Below are positions 8,914 through 18,536 of a stretch of 64,000 nt of DNA, in pieces. The position numbers and the translations under genes are program-made. Source of the stretch: Vagococcus coleopterorum. GTDB lineage: Bacteria; Bacillota; Bacilli; Lactobacillales; Vagococcaceae. Each line of letters opens with the position of its first letter. Positions within the stretch are counted from its first letter, which is position 1. The notes under the pieces were generated by a model, which had not been told where the DNA came from, ran no database searches, and saw nothing but the letters and a program-made list of their open reading frames with translations. Location: contig NZ_CP049886.1 of assembly GCF_011303955.1 (NCBI RefSeq), forward strand, positions 558,001-622,000, written 5' to 3'.

Positions 8914-8922
8914 ATTATAACA
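8914..8922 (-). promoter_or_regulatory. extended -10 promoter of rarA
   Basis: Minus-strand TGT followed directly by TATAAT (8919-8914), 33 bases before the rarA start. No good -35 hexamer is visible. Confidence 0.55.
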
Positions 8923-9056
8923 CAGAGTTAATTTGTGATTAGCAAAATAAATTGTTGGATTTAATTAGTAAAGGTCGCCTTTTCCATTGTAAATCGTTAT
9001 AATATAAAGAGTTCAGAATGCTGGGAGTTTATCAGCTACTTAGAGGAGAAAATAAT

Positions 9057-9536
9057 ATGAAAAAAGAAAATATGTTGTACTTCTTAGAAGCGCAATTAGA
9101 AAAAAACTTAGGGGATTATGATTTTGCTATTGATTGGAATACCAAAAATCATACTGTTGAAGTGATTGCTGTTATTTATGCAGAGAATAAAGGCGAGCAA
9201 GTGATTGATGATGCTGAGGGTGTTCAGACTGCTGAAGATATTATTGAATTTGAAGATAGCTTGATGTTATATAATCCAGATAAATTCACGCCAAATGCCG
9301 AAGAGTATCTAACGCTAATTCCTTATGAAGGTAAAAAAGGAATTAAAAAAGCCGTGCTAGTCGCTTTAGGAAAATACTTAGGTCAAGTATTAACTGAAGG
9401 TGAAAGTGATTTGTTAGATTTCTTAGATGATGATGCTGCTGAAGTCTTCGAGTTGAACTGGAACCAAACAGAATTTGATGCATTATTAGAAAAAGCGAAT
9501 CAGTCAACAGACTATATTGCTTATCCCAAATATTAG
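9057..9536 (+). CDS. DUF3013 family protein
   Basis: A 159-residue acidic soluble protein I recognise as the DUF3013 family, found mostly in Lactobacillales and often directly upstream of prmA, as here. Function is unknown. The ATG at 9057 is chosen for the TAGAGGAGAA site 7 bases upstream; the in-frame ATG at 9018 has none. A TATAAT at 8998-9003 lies upstream as a likely -10. It ends 12 bases before prmA, so it is probably co-transcribed with prmA and rsmE. Confidence 0.85.
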   Translation: MKKENMLYFLEAQLEKNLGDYDFAIDWNTKNHTVEVIAVIYAENKGEQVIDDAEGVQTAEDIIEFEDSLMLYNPDKFTPNAEEYLTLIPYEGKKGIKKAVLVALGKYLGQVLTEGESDLLDFLDDDAAEVFELNWNQTEFDALLEKANQSTDYIAYPKY

Positions 9537-9548
9537 GAGTGTATAACA

Positions 9549-10499
9549 ATGAAGTGGACAGAACTAAAAATTACAACAGCAAGTGAAGCGGTTGAAGCAA
9601 TCTCAGCGCTAATGGTTGAAATGGGAGCAAGCGGCGTCGCGATTGAGGATGCTTTAGATGTGCAAAATTATGTGGAAGATGCTTATGGCGAATTACTGGA
9701 TAAAGAAAATTTAAACCATGTCAAAGAAGGGGCAATTGTTAAAGCGTATTTCCCTGAGACAATTTTCTTACCAGAAATCTTACCGGCAATCAAAGAACGA
9801 ATTGCAAAATTACCAGAATATGGTTTAGCAATTGGTGAAAATAAAATTGAAATGAGTGAAGTTGCTGAATCAGATTGGGCGACTGCTTGGAAGAAATATT
9901 ATCACCCTGTTAACATTAGTCGTTATTTAACGATTGTTCCGAACTGGGAAGAATATGAAGCGAAATCAGCTGATGAAAAAATTATTAAGTTAGATCCAGG
10001 AATGGCTTTTGGTACGGGGACACACCCAACGACAATGGTAAGTCTTCATGCCCTTGAAATTGTGTTGCGTGGTGGCGAAACAGTTCTGGATGTTGGGACG
10101 GGTTCAGGCGTTTTGAGTATCGCTAGTAAACACTTTGGTGCAAAAGAGGTTCATGCGTACGATTTAGATGAAGTTGCTGTGGCAGCAGCTCAAGAAAATA
10201 TGGATATGAATCCGGTAGCAGCTGACGTGAAAGTTAGCGCAAATGATTTGTTGAAAGGTATTGATATTCAAGCGGATGTTATTGTAGCTAACATTTTAGC
10301 GGATATTATTTTAAGATTGATTCCAGATGCATGGAACTTAGTTAAGCCAGGTGGTAAATTTATCGTATCAGGAATTATTGAAGATAAAAAAGCGGAAGTT
10401 TTAGCTGCGTTAACGGCCATCGGTTTTGAAGTGACAGAAGTCCTTCAACAAGCAGATTGGTTCGGCATTATTTTAACAAAACCTCTTGAAGGAGAATAA
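9549..10499 (+). CDS. prmA: ribosomal protein L11 methyltransferase
   Basis: A 316-residue enzyme trimethylating ribosomal protein L11, using SAM. An N-terminal substrate-recognition domain (WTELKITTASEAVEAISALM) is followed by a Rossmann methyltransferase domain with LDPGMAFGTGTHPTT and motif I LDVGTGSGVLS near residue 181, then VANILADII, typical of PrmA. Length matches the family. TAGGAGTG precedes the start. It is followed after 2 bases by rsmE, a conserved pairing in Firmicutes. Confidence 0.97.
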   Translation: MKWTELKITTASEAVEAISALMVEMGASGVAIEDALDVQNYVEDAYGELLDKENLNHVKEGAIVKAYFPETIFLPEILPAIKERIAKLPEYGLAIGENKIEMSEVAESDWATAWKKYYHPVNISRYLTIVPNWEEYEAKSADEKIIKLDPGMAFGTGTHPTTMVSLHALEIVLRGGETVLDVGTGSGVLSIASKHFGAKEVHAYDLDEVAVAAAQENMDMNPVAADVKVSANDLLKGIDIQADVIVANILADIILRLIPDAWNLVKPGGKFIVSGIIEDKKAEVLAALTAIGFEVTEVLQQADWFGIILTKPLEGE

Positions 10500-10501
10500 C
10501 T

Positions 10502-11260
10502 ATGCAACGTTACTTTGTCACACAGTCATATGCAGATGCCCAAGAAAATGGTTTTAAGTTAACAGGGGATGACTATCACCACGCTGTTAATGTGATGCGC
10601 ATGAAAGTGAAAGATCACTGTTTTTTAGTATTTACAGATCAACGGGCGATTATTGGGGAAATTATTAATATTTCTGAAGAAGATGTTGAATTTAAAGAAA
10701 TTTCAAAGGAATCACAGAACAAAGAACTACCTGTTCATGTGACGATTGCTAGTGGATATCCTAAAGGGGATAAATTAGAGTTGGTTGTACAAAAAGGGAC
10801 GGAATTAGGCGCATCGGAATTTGTTGGGTTTCCAGCTAAATCTTCAGTTGTTAAATGGGATGCTAAGAAACTAGCAAAAAAAGGTGATCGCTTAGTTAAA
10901 ATTGCCAAAGAAGCAGCGGAACAATCTCATCGCCAATTTCAACCTACAGTTAAGTTACTAACATCGGAAAAAGAACTGTTAGAGCTTGCAAAAGACTATG
11001 ATCATGTTCTAATTGCCTATGAAGAGGCGGCGAAGTCTGGTGAACAAGGTCAGTTAGTTAAAACACTGTCAGTTGTTAAACCTGGTGAATCTATTTTGGT
11101 TGTTTTTGGGCCTGAAGGCGGTCTGACTCCACAAGAAGTAGGTAGTTTTGAAACGGCAGGTGGAAAAGTCTGCGCATTAGGACCACGGATTTTAAGGACA
11201 GAAACTGCGCCATTTTATTTATTAAGTGCTATCAGTTATCAGTTAGAGTTGTTAACATAA
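10502..11260 (+). CDS. rsmE: 16S rRNA (uracil-1498-N3)-methyltransferase
   Basis: A 252-residue SPOUT-class methyltransferase modifying U1498 of 16S rRNA. An N-terminal PUA-like domain contains DDYHHAVNVMRMK. The C-terminal SPOUT knot carries VFGPEGGLTPQE and LGPRILRTETAP, the SAM-binding signature of RsmE. CTTGAAGGAGAA precedes the ATG. It completes the DUF3013-prmA-rsmE operon and is followed by a weak hairpin. Confidence 0.97.
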   Translation: MQRYFVTQSYADAQENGFKLTGDDYHHAVNVMRMKVKDHCFLVFTDQRAIIGEIINISEEDVEFKEISKESQNKELPVHVTIASGYPKGDKLELVVQKGTELGASEFVGFPAKSSVVKWDAKKLAKKGDRLVKIAKEAAEQSHRQFQPTVKLLTSEKELLELAKDYDHVLIAYEEAAKSGEQGQLVKTLSVVKPGESILVVFGPEGGLTPQEVGSFETAGGKVCALGPRILRTETAPFYLLSAISYQLELLT

Positions 11261-11285
11261 GTCGAGGATAACTCGGCTTTTTGCG
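11261..11285 (+). terminator. weak terminator after rsmE
   Basis: GTCGAG pairs with CTCGGC (one G-T wobble) around GATAA, then five T and G. It begins immediately after the rsmE stop. Confidence 0.55.
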
Positions 11286-11314
11286 TAGAAATAAATAGTA
11301 AAGGAGGGACTCTG

Positions 11315-12697
11315 ATGACAGAGTTATCAACGGTTTATAAAAATCAAAAAAAGTATTTTGAGACGGGTGAGACGCTAGTTGTTTCAAATAGACTAGATCA
11401 GTTGCGGTTGTTAGATACTATGTTACGTGATAATGAAGAAATCTTATTAAGCAGCTTAACCTTAGATTTAGGTAAGGCACCAGAGGAATCTTATTTATCA
11501 GAGTTAGGGTTAGTTTATCAAAGTCTTCAGCTAACTTTGAAAAAAACACAAAAATGGAGTCAACGACAAAGAAAAAAGACACCACTTTATTTATGGCCTG
11601 GAAAAAGTTGGACTCAGGCGATGCCGTATGGTCAAACATTGATAATTAATGCCTTTAATTACCCATTGCTACTATCTTTAGATCCGCTTGTGGGGGCAGT
11701 TTCCGCTGGGAATGTTGCAATGGTTGCTTTGTCAGAACGAACACCAAATTTTAACGCTGTATTAACCAAGTTAAGTCAGCAGTATTTAAACTCAAATTGG
11801 ATCTATTTCTATGAAGGTAATAAAGAGCGTAATCAACTGCTTTTGACAGAACGATTTGATAAAATTTTCTTTACAGGAAGCGCAACCGTGGGTAAAAGTA
11901 TTTTAAAGGCAGCAAGTCAGCATCTAACGCCGGTGACATTGGAACTAGGCGGTAAGAGTCCAGCTCTCATTACTCAAACAGCTGATATTAAACGGGCAGC
12001 TCAACGCGTGGCCTGGGGGAAATTTCTTAATGTAGGTCAAACGTGTGTTGCGCCAGATTATTGTCTGGTTCCTAAAGAATCAGTGGAATTATTTAAGTCT
12101 GAGTTAATAAAAGAAACCGAAAAAATGTACGGGAAGAATCCTTTTTCTTCAGAAGATTACGGCAGGCTAGTCAATTCACAAACAGTCGAACGTTTAGCTC
12201 GGTTAATTGAGGAAGACAATTCCTTTGTTGTGTATGGTGGAGAAGTCAAAGCGTCGGAAAAATATATAGGGCCAACAGTTATTCAGGCAGAAATTACTCA
12301 GCCACTAGCTTCGATGAAAGAAGAGCTATTTGGGCCAATATTACCTGTGATGACCTATGAAACATTAGAAGAGGCCTTGGATTTTATTCGTTCGGGAGAA
12401 TCACCATTAGCTTTTTATCCATTTGTGGGTGAAAGAAGTGAGGAGTCGTTATTGTTAAACGCTGTTCAATTTGGAGGTGCGACTATTAATGATACGATTC
12501 TCCATTTAGCTAATCATCATTTACCTTTTGGTGGCGTCGGGCAATCGGGAATGGGATCTTATCATGGTATTCAAAGTTTTAAAGAGTTTTCTCATGAGAA
12601 AGCAGTTTTAAAAAGACAGCCTAAATTTATTTTGCCGATTATGTCAGCTCCTTATAGCAAAAGAAAAGACAGTCTTATTCGTAAGTTTTTAAAATAA
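11315..12697 (+). CDS. NAD(P)-dependent aldehyde dehydrogenase, class 3-like
   Basis: A 460-residue aldehyde dehydrogenase, shorter than the common 480-500-residue enzymes and similar in size to class 3 / YwdH-type fatty-aldehyde dehydrogenases. It has the cofactor region IINAFNYPLLLSLDPLVGA, FFTGSATVGKSI, the general-base Glu in LELGGKSPALI near 210 and the catalytic Cys in NVGQTCVAP near 244. It oxidises an aldehyde to the acid; the physiological substrate is not evident. AAAGGAGGG precedes the ATG. It stands alone between rsmE and the relA promoter. Confidence 0.9.
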   Translation: MTELSTVYKNQKKYFETGETLVVSNRLDQLRLLDTMLRDNEEILLSSLTLDLGKAPEESYLSELGLVYQSLQLTLKKTQKWSQRQRKKTPLYLWPGKSWTQAMPYGQTLIINAFNYPLLLSLDPLVGAVSAGNVAMVALSERTPNFNAVLTKLSQQYLNSNWIYFYEGNKERNQLLLTERFDKIFFTGSATVGKSILKAASQHLTPVTLELGGKSPALITQTADIKRAAQRVAWGKFLNVGQTCVAPDYCLVPKESVELFKSELIKETEKMYGKNPFSSEDYGRLVNSQTVERLARLIEEDNSFVVYGGEVKASEKYIGPTVIQAEITQPLASMKEELFGPILPVMTYETLEEALDFIRSGESPLAFYPFVGERSEESLLLNAVQFGGATINDTILHLANHHLPFGGVGQSGMGSYHGIQSFKEFSHEKAVLKRQPKFILPIMSAPYSKRKDSLIRKFLK

Positions 12698-12718
12698 CTT
12701 ATGCTAGAAGAGTCCTAA

Positions 12719-12747
12719 TTTCAATAAATACGGTATTGCTGTATAAT
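12719..12747 (+). promoter_or_regulatory. candidate promoter of relA
   Basis: TTTCAA (12719-12724), 17-base spacer, TATAAT (12742-12747), 45 bases upstream of the relA ATG. Confidence 0.55.
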
Positions 12748-12792
12748 AAAGATAATTAAAATAAAAGCTAGAGCAAGAAAGGGAGTGGCAAT

Positions 12793-15009
12793 ATGTCAAA
12801 AGAGACAATTTATACAGGGCAAGAAGTCATTGAGTTAGTGAGTCAATATATGGAAGAAGCCGATGTGGCATTTGTTGAAAAGGCCTGTCACTTCGCTGAA
12901 AAAGCTCATGCTGAACAATTTAGACAATCAGGTGAACCGTATATCATTCATCCGATTCAGGTGGCAGGAATATTAGCTGACTTGAAAATGGACCCTTACA
13001 CGGTTGCAACGGGCTTCTTACATGATGTGGTTGAAGATACCGATGTAACGTTAGCTGAGTTAACGGAAGAATTTGGTGCGGATGTGGCTATGCTAGTTGA
13101 TGGTGTGACGAAGCTTGGTAAGATTAAATATCGATCACATGAAGAACAGCTAGCAGAAAATCATCGTAAAATGTTGCTAGCAATGGCACAAGATTTACGT
13201 GTTATCATGGTTAAATTAGCTGACCGTCTACACAATATGCGAACATTAAAACATTTACGTGAAGATAAGCAACGCCGTATTTCAAAAGAAACGTTAGAAA
13301 TTTATGCGCCATTAGCTCACCGTTTGGGTATCAGTACAATCAAGTGGGAACTGGAAGATACTGCCTTAAGATATTTAAACCCAAATCAATATTATCGTAT
13401 TGTTAATTTGATGGACTCAAAACGAGATGAGCGAGAATTATATATTGCTGACTCTGTGGAAGTGATTCGACAAGCGTTAGAAGAGTTAGGGATTGAAGGA
13501 GAAGTTTACGGGCGTCCGAAACACATCTATTCAATTTATTTGAAAATGAAAAATCAAAAAAAAGAATTTAATGAGATATATGATTTGTTAGCAATTCGTG
13601 TCATTGTTGAAACAATTAAAGATTGTTATGCTGTTTTAGGTGCAATCCATACACAATGGAAACCGTTACCTGGTCGGTTTAAAGATTATATTGCTATGCC
13701 AAAGGCCAATATGTATCAATCGTTGCATACAACGGTTATTGGCTCCGAAGGGAATCCAGTTGAAGTTCAGATTAGAACGGAAGAGATGCATGAGATTGCC
13801 GAATATGGGGTGGCTGCTCACTGGGCATATAAAGCTGGGAAGATAGAAAAACCGTTAGTGGATAAAGACCGTAAAGAATTAAGTTGGTTCCAGGAAATTA
13901 TCGAACTGCAAAACGAAAGCCATGACGCATCAGATTTCATGGAGAGTGTAAAAGGCGATATTTTTAGTGATAAAGTATATGTGTTTACACCTAAAGGGGA
14001 TGTTTCAGAGTTGCCGAAAGGCTCAGTACCGTTAGACTTTGCTTATAACATCCATACAGAAATTGGTAATAAAACAACTGGTGCTAAAGTGAATGGTAAA
14101 ATAGTTCCCTTGGATTATAAGTTGAAAAATGGCGATATCATTGAAATTATCACTTCAGGTCATTCGTTTGGTCCGAGTCGTGATTGGTTAAAAATGGTAG
14201 CAACATCAAGAGCTAGAAATAAAATAAAACGCTTCTTTAAGAGTCAAGACCGTGAAGAAACAATTGTAAAAGGGAAAGAAGCCTTAGAAAAGCAGCTTAA
14301 AGAGTTGAATTTTGTTCCAAAAGAAATATTAACTAAGGAAAAATTTGAACAATTATTAAGTCGTTTTAATATGACAACGGAAGATGAAGTATACGCTGCC
14401 ATTGGCTTTGGAGAAGTGACTGCCTTAATGGTTGCTAATCGTTTGACGGAAGAAGAACGTGCTCAACGAGAAGAAGAAAAACAAGCGCATGTGACAGAAA
14501 AATTGTTAGCGCAAGGGTCTAAACAAAATCCTAGTAAAATAAAAGTTCGCCATGAGGATGGTATCGTTATTCAAGGAGTGGAAAATCTTTTAACGCGGAT
14601 TAGTCGATGCTGTAATCCTCTTCCCGGAGATGACATTGTGGGTTATATTACCAAAGGCCGAGGGATCTCGATTCATCGTAGCGATTGCCCAAACATTGTA
14701 CAAGATGAACATGCGGCGGAAAGATTGATCGATGTTGAATGGGAAGATTCTGAATCTATTCATAACAAAGATTATCAGGCAGACTTAGAGGTGTATGGGT
14801 ATAATCGTGTAGGGTTATTAAATGATATTTTACAAGTTGTTAGCAATACAGCTAAACAGCTTGTGAGCGTCGAAGCTAAACCGAGCAAAAATAAAATGGC
14901 GACAATTCATTTAACGGTGACCATTCAAAACTTAGCTCACCTAGAACGATTAGTTGATAAAATTAAAAGTGTGCCAGACGTCCATAATGTTAAACGGATG
15001 AAAGGATAA
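12793..15009 (+). CDS. relA: bifunctional (p)ppGpp synthetase/hydrolase (Rsh)
   Basis: A 738-residue stringent-response enzyme that makes and degrades (p)ppGpp. Domains in order: HD hydrolase (HPIQVAGIL, FLHDVVEDTD near residue 75), synthetase (GRPKHIYSIYLKMK near 237, RFKDYIAMPKAN near 293, where the RFKD motif marks bifunctional enzymes), TGS (VFTPKGDVSELP near 395), a conserved Cys region (ISRCCNPLPGDDIVGY) and ACT. All hydrolase and synthetase motifs are intact, so both activities are expected. AGGGAGTGG precedes the ATG. dtd follows after 12 bases, the same order as in B. subtilis. Confidence 0.98.
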   Translation: MSKETIYTGQEVIELVSQYMEEADVAFVEKACHFAEKAHAEQFRQSGEPYIIHPIQVAGILADLKMDPYTVATGFLHDVVEDTDVTLAELTEEFGADVAMLVDGVTKLGKIKYRSHEEQLAENHRKMLLAMAQDLRVIMVKLADRLHNMRTLKHLREDKQRRISKETLEIYAPLAHRLGISTIKWELEDTALRYLNPNQYYRIVNLMDSKRDERELYIADSVEVIRQALEELGIEGEVYGRPKHIYSIYLKMKNQKKEFNEIYDLLAIRVIVETIKDCYAVLGAIHTQWKPLPGRFKDYIAMPKANMYQSLHTTVIGSEGNPVEVQIRTEEMHEIAEYGVAAHWAYKAGKIEKPLVDKDRKELSWFQEIIELQNESHDASDFMESVKGDIFSDKVYVFTPKGDVSELPKGSVPLDFAYNIHTEIGNKTTGAKVNGKIVPLDYKLKNGDIIEIITSGHSFGPSRDWLKMVATSRARNKIKRFFKSQDREETIVKGKEALEKQLKELNFVPKEILTKEKFEQLLSRFNMTTEDEVYAAIGFGEVTALMVANRLTEEERAQREEEKQAHVTEKLLAQGSKQNPSKIKVRHEDGIVIQGVENLLTRISRCCNPLPGDDIVGYITKGRGISIHRSDCPNIVQDEHAAERLIDVEWEDSESIHNKDYQADLEVYGYNRVGLLNDILQVVSNTAKQLVSVEAKPSKNKMATIHLTVTIQNLAHLERLVDKIKSVPDVHNVKRMKG

Positions 15010-15021
15010 GGAGTAAGTGAT

Positions 15022-15468
15022 ATGAAAGTAGTTATTCAAAAAGTAACATCAGCATCGGTTGTTGTTGAAGAACAAACAATTGCAAAAATTGGACAAGGTT
15101 TTTTGTTATTAGTAGGTGTGAAAACAGGAGACACGCAAGCAGATGCGGATTATTTAGTGAATAAAATTGCTAAAATGCGAATTTTTGAAGATGCTGAAGG
15201 GAAAATGAATCATGATATCTCTGAAGTATCAGGCGAAGTTCTGTCAGTTTCCCAATTCACTCTATTAGCGAATACTAAAAAAGGAAATCGCCCAAGCTTT
15301 GTCGATGCAGCAAGACCAAATGAGGCAACAAAATTATATGATTATTTTAATGAAGGTCTTCGTGGTCAAGGATTAGAAGTGTCAGAAGGTCAGTTTGGCG
15401 CTGATATGTCAGTTAGTTTGGTAAATGATGGTCCAACAACAATTATTTTAGATACTGAAAACAAATAA
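15022..15468 (+). CDS. dtd: D-aminoacyl-tRNA deacylase
   Basis: A 148-residue Dtd enzyme that hydrolyses D-aminoacyl-tRNA and mischarged Gly-tRNA(Ala). Family motifs are present: SVSQFTLLA near residue 76 and NDGPTTIILD at the C-terminus, the Gly-Pro catalytic pair region (NxGP). Length is standard. It is co-directional with relA, with a 12-base gap and AAGGAGTAAG as ribosome site. A perfect palindromic terminator follows. Confidence 0.97.
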   Translation: MKVVIQKVTSASVVVEEQTIAKIGQGFLLLVGVKTGDTQADADYLVNKIAKMRIFEDAEGKMNHDISEVSGEVLSVSQFTLLANTKKGNRPSFVDAARPNEATKLYDYFNEGLRGQGLEVSEGQFGADMSVSLVNDGPTTIILDTENK

Positions 15469-15498
15469 AAGAAGCAGCGCAATTGCGCTGCTTCTTTT
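15467..15498. terminator. bidirectional terminator between dtd and the amidase gene
   Basis: Perfect 32-base palindrome with A-run left and T-run right, between convergent dtd and amidase genes. Confidence 0.92.
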
Positions 15499-15499
15499 A

Positions 15500-16795
15500 T
15501 TATCTAATTTCGTAATAAGTCATTAAACCTTTTGTTAAAGATTTAGCTAAATCTTCTTGATAGGTCTTCGTAATGAATTCTCGAACATCACTGTCATTAT
15601 TCATATAGCCTAGGTCCAAACGTAAACTTGAGGATTCTCCATCTGGAGCGTCCTCTGCGGTCCCCGCTTCGATACCACGATTAGGAATTGTCAGTACTTG
15701 GGCTAATTCAGTATTAACGGCTTGCGCAAGTACTTGATCGCTGGCATGGTGGTAATAAACGGTTGTTCCTGTAGCACCATCATCTGTTCCGCTTGAGTCA
15801 TAATGTAAGCTGATCACGAGATCAAATTTAGCCCCTTTCTTTTTATTAGGCATTTTTGGTTCACTGTCATCAGTTCTAGTAAGTAAGACTTTTGCACCGG
15901 TTTCTTCAAGTGCTTTTTTTATGTAGTTAGCAGTGGCCAAAGTCAAGGTTGCTTCTTTCACTTCACCGTTATTACTTGTAGCACCTTTATCTTTTCCGCC
16001 GTGCCCAGGGTCTAAAACGATTGTTTTATCAGCTAACGGACTGATTTGGTAAGGATCAGTTTTACTAGGTTTAGAGAATGTCGCAACCCAGTTAGGGACA
16101 TAACCAACTTTTTTATCATCAGTAAGCACCTGATACCAATCATCAACTTGAGATAAGAATATTAACTTCTCGCCATAGGGTGCAACGGATAGAGTGTCAC
16201 TTGTTTGCTTGGGTTCTTTTCTAATGGCCGTTCCTTTTTGACGAGTATAAACCTTGTTTTCAAGTGCGGCTTCTCCATCTTTTTTACCATGCTTTTTAAG
16301 CGATGTGCTAGGCACCCATCCTTGTACTTTATTGTAGGTAATTTGGGTCCAGCCAGTTAATTCAGCAGTCACAATAACTTTAGAACCCTTTTTTAAGGTT
16401 TGGATGACGTTGCTTTCATTGTTAGGTTTTAGAGTTAAAGGGACTTTCTTCTCGCTGATGACAGCATTTTGTTTTGTTCCAGGCATTGGCTCACCAAAAT
16501 TTGTTTGAGTGGTTTTAAGCCAACCGGTTTGTTTTTTGTCAGTTTTGACTTTATACCAATGCTGTTTTTGGTTGGAAACTTGTAACATATCTCCTTGATG
16601 AAGTTCTTGAATTGTTTTGGCGTTCTTTGATGGAGAGGATTTAATTTCTGCGGTTTCAGATAAAATAATCACATTTTTAGTTGGGTTTAAGTTGCTAAAA
16701 GATAACCCAAGTGTTACTAATAAAGCAATCGCTAGTAGAGCCATTGATGTTAGAAACAGTAATTTGATTTGATTTTGTTTTTCGGGTAGTTCCAT
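15500..16795 (-). CDS. N-acetylmuramoyl-L-alanine amidase with SH3b repeats
   Basis: A 431-residue peptidoglycan hydrolase exposed outside the membrane. Residues about 10-30 form a membrane anchor or uncleaved signal. Three bacterial SH3 domains follow (about 40-95, 110-165 and 180-240), then a zinc amidase (Amidase_3) from TIVLDPGHGG. Zinc-site residues appear in DPGHGG, in the Glu of GEVKEATL and in SLHYDS. The usual catalytic Glu block near the end (VExGF) reads LDLGYMNN, with Asp instead of Glu. It matches the YrvJ position in the relA-dtd-yrvJ-hisS order of Bacillus, but here it is on the opposite strand to dtd. CAAGATTGAGAGGTGCC precedes the ATG. Confidence 0.9.
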   Translation of the reverse strand: MELPEKQNQIKLLFLTSMALLAIALLVTLGLSFSNLNPTKNVIILSETAEIKSSPSKNAKTIQELHQGDMLQVSNQKQHWYKVKTDKKQTGWLKTTQTNFGEPMPGTKQNAVISEKKVPLTLKPNNESNVIQTLKKGSKVIVTAELTGWTQITYNKVQGWVPSTSLKKHGKKDGEAALENKVYTRQKGTAIRKEPKQTSDTLSVAPYGEKLIFLSQVDDWYQVLTDDKKVGYVPNWVATFSKPSKTDPYQISPLADKTIVLDPGHGGKDKGATSNNGEVKEATLTLATANYIKKALEETGAKVLLTRTDDSEPKMPNKKKGAKFDLVISLHYDSSGTDDGATGTTVYYHHASDQVLAQAVNTELAQVLTIPNRGIEAGTAEDAPDGESSSLRLDLGYMNNDSDVREFITKTYQEDLAKSLTKGLMTYYEIR

Positions 16796-16917
16796 GGGGC
16801 ACCTCTCAATCTTGTCGGTCTAATAGAGAAATTATATCAAAAAAATAGCAATATGAACAATTTCTCGAGTCACTTTCCAGAATGTAAGTATTTATCGATA
16901 GCTAAGACTGTGTTTTC

Positions 16918-16946
16918 TTGACTTTTCGCGTTTTTTTTAGTATTTT
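16918..16946 (+). promoter_or_regulatory. promoter of the hisS-aspS operon
   Basis: TTGACT (16918-16923), 17-base spacer, TATTTT (16941-16946). It lies just upstream of the T-box leader; an expected start near 16953. Confidence 0.65.
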
Positions 16947-16952
16947 TTTAAT

Positions 16953-17196
16953 ATAAGATAATATATAAAATCAATGAAAGAGCTAGTAGTATTTTGTGGT
17001 CTCTAAAGAGAAAATCACCTTGGCTGAAAGTGATTAAGACAAGTCAGAATATGAAAGACACTCTGGAGATGGATAATCAAGTTGTCCCGTTACGAGCGTT
17101 AATCGTTAAGTGGAAAGAGAAATCTTTCAATCTAGGTGGTACCACGTATGACATCATTCGTCCTTGTTTATAATTATTCAAGGGCTTTTTTTATAC
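16953..17196 (+). promoter_or_regulatory. T-box riboswitch (His) controlling hisS-aspS
   Basis: A long leader with the T-box core AGGTGGTACCACG at 17134-17146, followed by an intrinsic terminator (GTCCTTG pairing with CAAGGGC, then seven T, about 17160-17191). The likely specifier triplet is CAC at 17059-17061 in GAAAGACACTCT, on the 3' side of Stem I, matching histidine. Uncharged tRNA-His should stabilise the antiterminator and allow transcription of hisS and aspS. The specifier assignment comes from position and agreement with the downstream gene. Confidence 0.9.
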
Positions 17197-17221
17197 AATT
17201 CGAGAAAAGAGGGAGTTAACA

Positions 17222-18523
17222 ATGGCTTATCAAAAACCAAAAGGAACAGCGGATATTTTACCGGGAGCAGTTGAAAAATGGCAATTTATCGAGAGTGTTG
17301 CCCGTGAAACATTCAAGCGTTATGAGTTCCATGAAGTCCGCACGCCAATTTTTGAACACTATGATGTGATTTCGCGAAGCGTGGGTGATACAACTGATAT
17401 TGTTTCTAAAGAAATGTATGATTTTTATGATAAAGGTGATCGTCACATTACGTTACGCCCTGAAGGTACAGCACCCGTGGTAAGAACGTTTGTTGAAAAT
17501 AAACTGTTTGGCCCAGAATTTCAAAAACCATTTAAAACATATTATATGGGACCGATGTTCCGTTATGAAAGACCGCAGGCAGGACGCTTACGCCAATTTC
17601 ATCAGTTAGGCGTTGAGGTTTTCGGAAGTGAGAACCCCGCCACAGATGTAGAAACAATGTTGATGGCATTGGATTTTTATAAACAGCTAGGAATTAAGCA
17701 TTTAAATCTGGTGATTAATTCACTTGGCTCTAAAGAAGATCGCGAGACATATCGCCAAGCGTTAGTTGATTACTTAACTCCCTTCAAAGAAAACCTAAGT
17801 GCTGACTCACAAAAGCGTTTAGTTGAAAATCCGTTGCGCGTACTAGATAGTAAAGATCCAAAAGATAAGGAAATTGTAGTCAATGCACCATCTATCTTAG
17901 ATTATTTGTCTGAAGAGTCATCAGCATTTTTCAAACAAGTAACAACGATGTTAGATGCTTTGAATGTCGAGTATACAATTGATCATCGCATGGTACGTGG
18001 ACTAGATTATTACAACCACACAATTTTTGAAATTATGAGCGAAGCGCCAGGATTTGAAGGAGCTATTACAACGATCTGTGCAGGTGGCCGTTATGATGGG
18101 TTAGTGGAAGAATTAGGTGGCCCAGCAACACCAGGCTTTGGATTTGCTTTGGGTGTTGAAAGAACCTTAATTACGCTTGATGCAGAAGGTATTGAAATAC
18201 CGTGCGAGACAGAAGTTGATGCTTATGTCGTTGGGTTAGGGGAAGCTACAAACATTGAAACACTAAAACTAGTTCAAAGTATTCGTGACGCAGGATTTGT
18301 TGCTGAACGTGACTTCTTAAATAGAAAAGCTAAAGGACAATTCAAAACAGCCAATAAATTAAATGCTAAAGTAGTGTTGACCTTAGGTGAAACGGAATTA
18401 GCAGAAGGTAAAATACAAATGAAACACATGGCCAGTGGGAAACAGGTAGAAGTAAATCTAGCTGACGTTCATGAGAACTTTAAAAAACAATATGATTTAG
18501 TAGTAAAATCGGTTGAAGGATAA
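17222..18523 (+). CDS. hisS: histidyl-tRNA synthetase
   Basis: A 433-residue class II aminoacyl-tRNA synthetase. It opens with [11 protein letters not shown]. Motif 2 is [16 protein letters not shown] near residue 115, the His-specific block [11 protein letters not shown] appears as [14 protein letters not shown] near 258, and motif 3 is [12 protein letters not shown] near 305, followed by an anticodon-binding domain. It attaches histidine to tRNA-His. AGAGGGAG precedes the ATG. It is under the His T-box and co-transcribed with aspS 13 bases downstream. Confidence 0.98.
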   Translation: MAYQKPKGTADILPGAVEKWQFIESVARETFKRYEFHEVRTPIFEHYDVISRSVGDTTDIVSKEMYDFYDKGDRHITLRPEGTAPVVRTFVENKLFGPEFQKPFKTYYMGPMFRYERPQAGRLRQFHQLGVEVFGSENPATDVETMLMALDFYKQLGIKHLNLVINSLGSKEDRETYRQALVDYLTPFKENLSADSQKRLVENPLRVLDSKDPKDKEIVVNAPSILDYLSEESSAFFKQVTTMLDALNVEYTIDHRMVRGLDYYNHTIFEIMSEAPGFEGAITTICAGGRYDGLVEELGGPATPGFGFALGVERTLITLDAEGIEIPCETEVDAYVVGLGEATNIETLKLVQSIRDAGFVAERDFLNRKAKGQFKTANKLNAKVVLTLGETELAEGKIQMKHMASGKQVEVNLADVHENFKKQYDLVVKSVEG

Positions 18524-18536
18524 GGAGAACGCAAAA

